Positions 62,725 through 64,000 of a DNA stretch of 64,000 bases are shown here, piece after piece. Position 1 is the first letter of the stretch; every line of letters starts with the position of its first letter. The stretch lies in contig CAZMNY010000026.1 of assembly GCA_964567745.1 (NCBI GenBank), positions 58,452-122,451 of the forward strand, given 5' to 3'. The DNA comes from CAZMNY01 sp964567745 (GTDB lineage: Bacteria > Planctomycetota > Planctomycetia > Pirellulales > Pirellulaceae). Position numbers and translations under genes: made by a program. The notes beneath the pieces were generated by a model. It was given only the letters and a program-made list of their open reading frames with translations. It did no database searches and was not told where the DNA came from.

Positions 62725-62740
62725 GTTTTTTGACCCTACG
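62725..62740 (-). repeat. IS terminal inverted repeat, right
   Basis: Reverse complement of the left end over all 16 bases. Confidence 0.8.
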
Positions 62741-62791
62741 ACATGACCACAAGAAATCAGAAGAGGGGATGTTTCATAAGTTCAATGAAAA

Positions 62792-62821
62792 CAGCCACTT
62801 GCGAAATATCGCAAGTGGCTG
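62792..62821 (-). terminator. Rho-independent terminator of the small secreted protein gene
   Basis: CAGCCACTTGCGA pairs perfectly with TCGCAAGTGGCTG (13-bp stem, 4-nt loop). On the minus strand it is followed by TTTTC. It sits about 40 bp after the stop codon of the small secreted protein. Confidence 0.8.
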
Positions 62822-62862
62822 TAAAAATGGAGGCGGCCACCAGGACTCGCAACGGGTCTCAC

Positions 62863-63156
62863 TTAGGCTACGGGCGTTTCCCAGTCATCTTCGGCGGTTA
62901 CGCCGCCGTCCTGCCAGCTAAGAATGATCTTAACCGCTTCGTAAGGCCTGAATCCCAGCTCCACCAGGAACTCGTACTCGCGTTCGAATTCCATCATGAC
63001 GAAGAGAAATTCCGGCTCGATTGTCTGATTGACCGGGCCCTCAGCTGTGAGATTTCTGATGATGTATGTGTCTTGAGTGACGTCCGCAGCAACTGCCTGG
63101 TCAGCACTCAGGGCAGCGGTCAGGGCCAAAGTCAAGATTGCGATGTAGCGTGCCAT
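62863..63156 (-). CDS. Small secreted protein, unknown family
   Basis: ATG 63156 has a GAAGGA ribosome-binding site about 7 bp upstream. The 97-residue product starts MARYIAILTLALTAALSADQ with cleavage likely after AVAA. The mature part is acidic and aromatic: DTYIIRNLTAEGPVNQTIEP, FLFVMMEFEREYEFLVELGF, RPYEAVKIILSWQDGG. It has its own terminator. A second copy of the DNA encoding NLTAEGPVNQ lies upstream at 63392-63426. No family recognised. Confidence 0.7.
   Translation of the reverse strand: MARYIAILTLALTAALSADQAVAADVTQDTYIIRNLTAEGPVNQTIEPEFLFVMMEFEREYEFLVELGFRPYEAVKIILSWQDGGVTAEDDWETPVA
63025..63059. repeat. 35-bp direct repeat, copy 1 (inside the small secreted protein gene)
   Basis: CTGATTGACCGGGCCCTCAG followed by CTGTGAGATTTCTGA. 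It matches 63392-63426 with two mismatches in 35 bases; on the minus strand both encode NLTAEGPVNQ. Confidence 0.65.
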
Positions 63157-63391
63157 GTCGTTTTTCCTTCTGATGTGGAGTGGTTTGTTTGTCGGTACAC
63201 TTTCACTTACGCGCGCTTTGAATAGCGCAACGGAGATATTCAAGAAATTTTGAGAATCCTCAGCCACAGCGTGAAGAAAAAGAGAGACGGAAACGGGGCT
63301 GCGGCCAAATTTTCAGGCAACCAAGCGATTCGTCACCCCAGGATGCGGTTACGCATAAAAGAGACCTGCACCTGCCCCCTTTTATGTCTCC

Positions 63392-63426
63392 CTGATTGAC
63401 CGGGCCCTCAGCCGTGAGATTTTTGA
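63392..63426. repeat. 35-bp direct repeat, copy 2
   Basis: CTGATTGACCGGGCCCTCAG followed by CCGTGAGATTTTTGA. It lies between the small secreted protein and the rightmost transposase and has no intact gene around it, so it may mark a remnant of a duplicated small secreted protein gene. Confidence 0.6.
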
Positions 63427-63537
63427 GTGCTGTTTTCCAGGACATTCGGGATTTTACTGCCCGAGTTCTCGTCGTTGCCAGCGGCCCGATGCCACTTTTG
63501 ATTTTTCCCGAACCGATACAGGCATGACCATGCACGC

Positions 63538-64000
63538 ATGCCAGAGAATACCCACACCCAGAAACAGTACGATCACCGACTGCGTCGTCTGATCCAGAAT
63601 ACCGGTGACCTCGACCTTGCCGCTCGACATGGCGTCCCACGTTCGACAGCTCGGGGTTGGCTCAAACAAACCAAGACTGACGTGGTCTCCATCGACGTAC
63701 TCGATATGGACGCCGAAGCCCTTCAGCGAGAGGTCATCTTTTTGCGACGTCGTGTCACCCGACTGCTGGCTCTTCTTCATCTCGTGGTTGTGGCAATTAA
63801 GGTGGCCGAGTTCTCCTTCGATCGAGTTCGGATTCCCGAGGGAGCCAGGAAGCAAAGATTACTGCGGGCCATTGATCGTACACGAACGCATCTACCACTT
63901 CGTGGTGTGCTGAAACTTATCGGCATGTCGAGATCGCGCTATCATGCCTGGCTGGGCAAACAGGCATGCGGGCTCGACGACCTGTCGTGTTGTCCAAAGA
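63538..64000 (+). CDS. Transposase of a second IS, N-terminal part, runs off the window
   Basis: From ATG 63538 the frame is open to the last base. It reads MPENTHTQKQYDHRLRRLIQ, NTGDLDLAARHGVPRSTARG (a helix-turn-helix), WLKQTK, ALQREVIFLRRRVTRLLALL and RKQRLLRAIDRTRTHLPLRG, then VLKLIGMSRSRYHAWL. This is the DNA-binding half of an IS3/rve-like transposase; the DDE core should follow outside the window. It differs from the 61472 transposase. The antisense frame here (63454-63780) is rejected as a gene. Confidence 0.75.
   Translation, partial: MPENTHTQKQYDHRLRRLIQNTGDLDLAARHGVPRSTARGWLKQTKTDVVSIDVLDMDAEALQREVIFLRRRVTRLLALLHLVVVAIKVAEFSFDRVRIPEGARKQRLLRAIDRTRTHLPLRGVLKLIGMSRSRYHAWLGKQACGLDDLSCCPK

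Larger units (their letters stand above)
61341..62740 (+). mobile_element. Complete insertion sequence with 16-bp perfect terminal inverted repeats
   Basis: Left end CGTAGGGTCAAAAAAC (61341-61356) and right end 62725-62740 are exact reverse complements. One transposase gene fills the interior. Total about 1.4 kb. A target-site duplication is not obvious in the immediate flanks (GTTAC on the left, ACATG on the right), so the true ends may extend slightly or the duplication has decayed. Confidence 0.8.

Noticed and set aside
61336..62745. Target-site duplication of the complete insertion sequence
   Set aside because: The bases just outside the 16-bp inverted repeats (GTTAC left, ACATG right) do not match as a direct repeat.
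63454..63780. Minus-strand frame with a membrane-like segment (SVIVLFLGVGILWHACMVMP)
   Set aside because: It is antisense to a clear plus-strand transposase (63538 to the window end) with HTH and RRRVTRLLALL-type sequence; the hydrophobic run is a by-product of the opposite strand.
1..64000. CRISPR arrays, tRNA or rRNA genes
   Set aside because: No regularly spaced repeats and no cloverleaf or rRNA-like segments were seen on either strand.

Overview
The window looks like a chromosomal segment of a planctomycete (Planctomycetota, probably a Pirellulales- or Planctomycetales-type lineage). The evidence is the density of families largely restricted to that phylum. There are three secreted DUF1501 proteins, a DUF1549/DUF1553 cytochrome protein, a DUF1552 plus DUF1592-type pair, a PVC-type dehydrogenase with HEAT repeats and haem domain, Tat-type 'RR' leaders, and a secreted lipase with an LEPR-XLL-like N-terminus and a dockerin. 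No rRNA, tRNA or CRISPR array was seen.

1-8.4 kb: the end of a FixL-like histidine kinase with its single-domain FixJ-like receiver, a 3'-truncated secreted propeller protein, a BlaI/BlaR1 regulatory pair with a clear operator and a terminator, a broken LRR gene, a methyltransferase, and a hybrid histidine kinase ruined by a deletion, a stop and a frameshift. 8.4-31.6 kb: the planctomycete secreted carbohydrate and cytochrome repertoire (DUF1501, sugar isomerase-like, double-domain SASA esterase, BD-FAE-like esterase, DUF1549/1553, DUF1552/DUF1592) plus an adenylate-kinase-like protein. Interspersed are a decayed nucleotidyltransferase two-gene module and another pseudogene. 31.7-41.3 kb: an AlkD-like repair protein, a sialidase-like protein, the PVC dehydrogenase, REP-like repeats, a beta-helix gene fragment, an MBOAT acyltransferase with a small membrane partner, and a lipoprotein.

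41.5-53.9 kb is the accessory region of most interest. A four-gene, same-strand operon with 4-bp stop/start overlaps encodes a ClpB-like AAA+ ATPase, an NrdG-like radical SAM protein, a 2077-residue protein (zinc ribbons, degenerate kinase, DUF4011-like region, COG1112-type SF1 helicase, restriction-endonuclease-fold C-terminus) and a coiled-coil protein. It sits between two outward-reading, truncated transposase fragments, and the whole block is bounded by the same 14-bp sequence in direct orientation. It interrupts a serine recombinase on the left and abuts a PQQ-propeller fragment on the right. The nearest described architecture I know is the type I Mokosh phage-defence system (kinase + COG1112 helicase + PLD nuclease), but the partners here differ, so it is a candidate undescribed conflict/defence system.

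54-64 kb: a methyltransferase, a WD40 protein, a recombinase remnant, a secreted thioredoxin-like protein whose frame is crossed by one UGA followed at bacterial-SECIS distance by a GGG-loop hairpin (candidate selenoprotein), an EF-hand/di-haem oxidoreductase, a complete insertion sequence with 16-bp perfect terminal inverted repeats, a small secreted protein with a terminator, and the start of a second transposase running off the right edge. Broken genes are unusually common across the window while very long genes remain intact, which argues for real gene decay rather than pervasive sequencing error.
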